A stretch of 64,000 bases of DNA from Bacteroidota bacterium (GTDB taxonomy: Bacteria; Bacteroidota; Bacteroidia; Palsa-965), in contig JACQAM010000003.1 in the NCBI GenBank assembly GCA_016194975.1, positions 62,001 through 126,000 of the forward strand, given 5' to 3'. Positions 63,316 through 64,000 of the stretch are shown piece by piece (the first letter of the stretch is position 1; the number at the start of each line of letters is the position of its first letter). Below the pieces are notes generated by a model. The model searched no databases, was not told where the DNA came from, and worked only from the letters and a program-made list of their open reading frames with translations. Position numbers and translations under genes: made by a program.

Positions 63316-64000
63316 ATGAAAACAGGAGTTCTACTGATCAATCTCGGAACGCCCGATAGTCCTTCTACGCGTGATGTGCGCAAATACCTGCGCGAATTCC
63401 TGATGGACCGGAGAGTGATCGATATTAATTTTCTGAACCGATGGTTATTGATCAATCTTATCATTGCTCCGTTCCGCGCACCTAAGTCGGCAAAATTATA
63501 TCGCAAGATCTGGACTGAGAATGGTTCTCCGTTACTTTTTCATGGAATTACTCTGAAAGAAAAACTTCAGTCGGCGCTTGGTGAAAAATTTGTTGTTGAA
63601 TTGGGAATGCGTTATCAGTCGCCATCGATCGGTTTAGCGCTGGAAAAATTGAGCCGGGCAAAAGTCGGTCGCATTATTGCAATTCCGCTTTATCCGCAAT
63701 ACGCTTCTTCTTCCACCGGATCTTCTGTGGAAAAACTGATGAACGAATTGCGCGAATGGGAAGTGATGCCTGAATTGAAAATTATTTCGAAATTTCATCA
63801 TCTTCCCGGATTCCTGGATGCAGCAACAACGGTCGGAAAAAAATATGACCATCGTGAATACGATCACGTGCTTTTCAGTTTTCACGGATTACCGGAACGT
63901 CACATCCTGAAGAGTGATGCGCATCTTGGCGGCGGAAATTGTTCTTTCGGAAAATGTTGTGAAACTTCAACGACAGGAAATCAATTCTGTTATCGTGCCA
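63316..64000 (+). CDS. hemH: Ferrochelatase (3' truncated by window)
   Basis: Inserts ferrous iron into protoporphyrin IX in the last step of protoheme synthesis. The first 228 residues are present, starting MKTGVLLINLGTPDSPSTRDVRKYLREFLMD. Also visible: ENGSPLLFHG, GMRYQSPSI, PLYPQYASSSTGSS and the catalytic-histidine segment SFHGLPERHI (about residue 193). A cysteine cluster (GNCSFGKCC ... FCYRA) near the edge is typical of many Bacteroidota enzymes. The frame is open to the end. Confidence 0.95.
   Translation, partial: MKTGVLLINLGTPDSPSTRDVRKYLREFLMDRRVIDINFLNRWLLINLIIAPFRAPKSAKLYRKIWTENGSPLLFHGITLKEKLQSALGEKFVVELGMRYQSPSIGLALEKLSRAKVGRIIAIPLYPQYASSSTGSSVEKLMNELREWEVMPELKIISKFHHLPGFLDAATTVGKKYDHREYDHVLFSFHGLPERHILKSDAHLGGGNCSFGKCCETSTTGNQFCYRA

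Overview
The window is a stretch of chromosome from a Bacteroidota bacterium. Three things support this: many type IX secretion system (T9SS) cargo and outer-membrane genes (SprB-repeat adhesins with type B sorting domains, PorV/PorQ- and PorP/SprF-type proteins, a gingipain-like C25 peptidase, a stand-alone GldM C-terminal domain); the promoter box TAnnTTTG upstream of many genes; and an atpD-atpC pair separated from the other ATP synthase genes. The genus cannot be told from the sequence. No rRNA, tRNA, CRISPR array, prophage or complete insertion sequence was seen.

Layout. 1-6.9 kb: three tandem paralogous secreted adhesins, the first cut by the window edge. 7-9.1 kb: a TPR sensor fused to a SpoIIE phosphatase. 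9.2-14.8 kb: housekeeping and envelope genes (deoxynucleoside kinase, DppC-like permease, GT2 glycosyltransferase, flippase-like protein, RuvC, HIT protein, GreA). 14.9-24 kb: a minus-strand operon of TonB-dependent receptor, giant T9SS cargo and PorV/PorQ-family protein, preceded by a 450 bp gene-free region with a cluster of hairpins. 24.4-37 kb: small lipoproteins, adenosylhomocysteinase, a three-gene phosphopantetheinyl transferase / GGGP synthase / ThiE-like operon, two tandem secreted paralogs, an LRR protein, RibF, AtpD-AtpC, a PorP/SprF-like protein and a halogenase-like flavoprotein. 38-43.9 kb: a GldM-C protein with a MORN-repeat partner, then a beta-propeller/SpoIIE sensor phosphatase. 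43.9-48.8 kb: repeat-rich region with a GxxExxY single-gene element, a ComM-like gene with an internal deletion, PurS and PssA. 48.9-57.5 kb: MBOAT acyltransferase, SGNH-like partner, PorV2-like and PorU2-like pair. 57.6-64 kb: Lnt, small membrane protein, vWA protein, hydrolase, COQ7-like ferritin protein and the start of hemH.

Two themes stand out. First, the T9SS and outer membrane: several separate cargo plus outer-membrane-partner sets lie within 60 kb. Second, small non-coding repeats, often fitting tightly around genes: a GxxExxY nuclease-fold gene enclosed by 37-bp inverted repeats that abut its start and stop codons; a 123-bp MITE inserted at the pssA stop codon with a TTCA target duplication; two copies of a REP-like hairpin element; and two copies of another palindrome inside the MORN-repeat coding sequence. 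Many genes also have a TAnnTTTG box 2-10 nt before the start codon, which implies leaderless or nearly leaderless transcripts.
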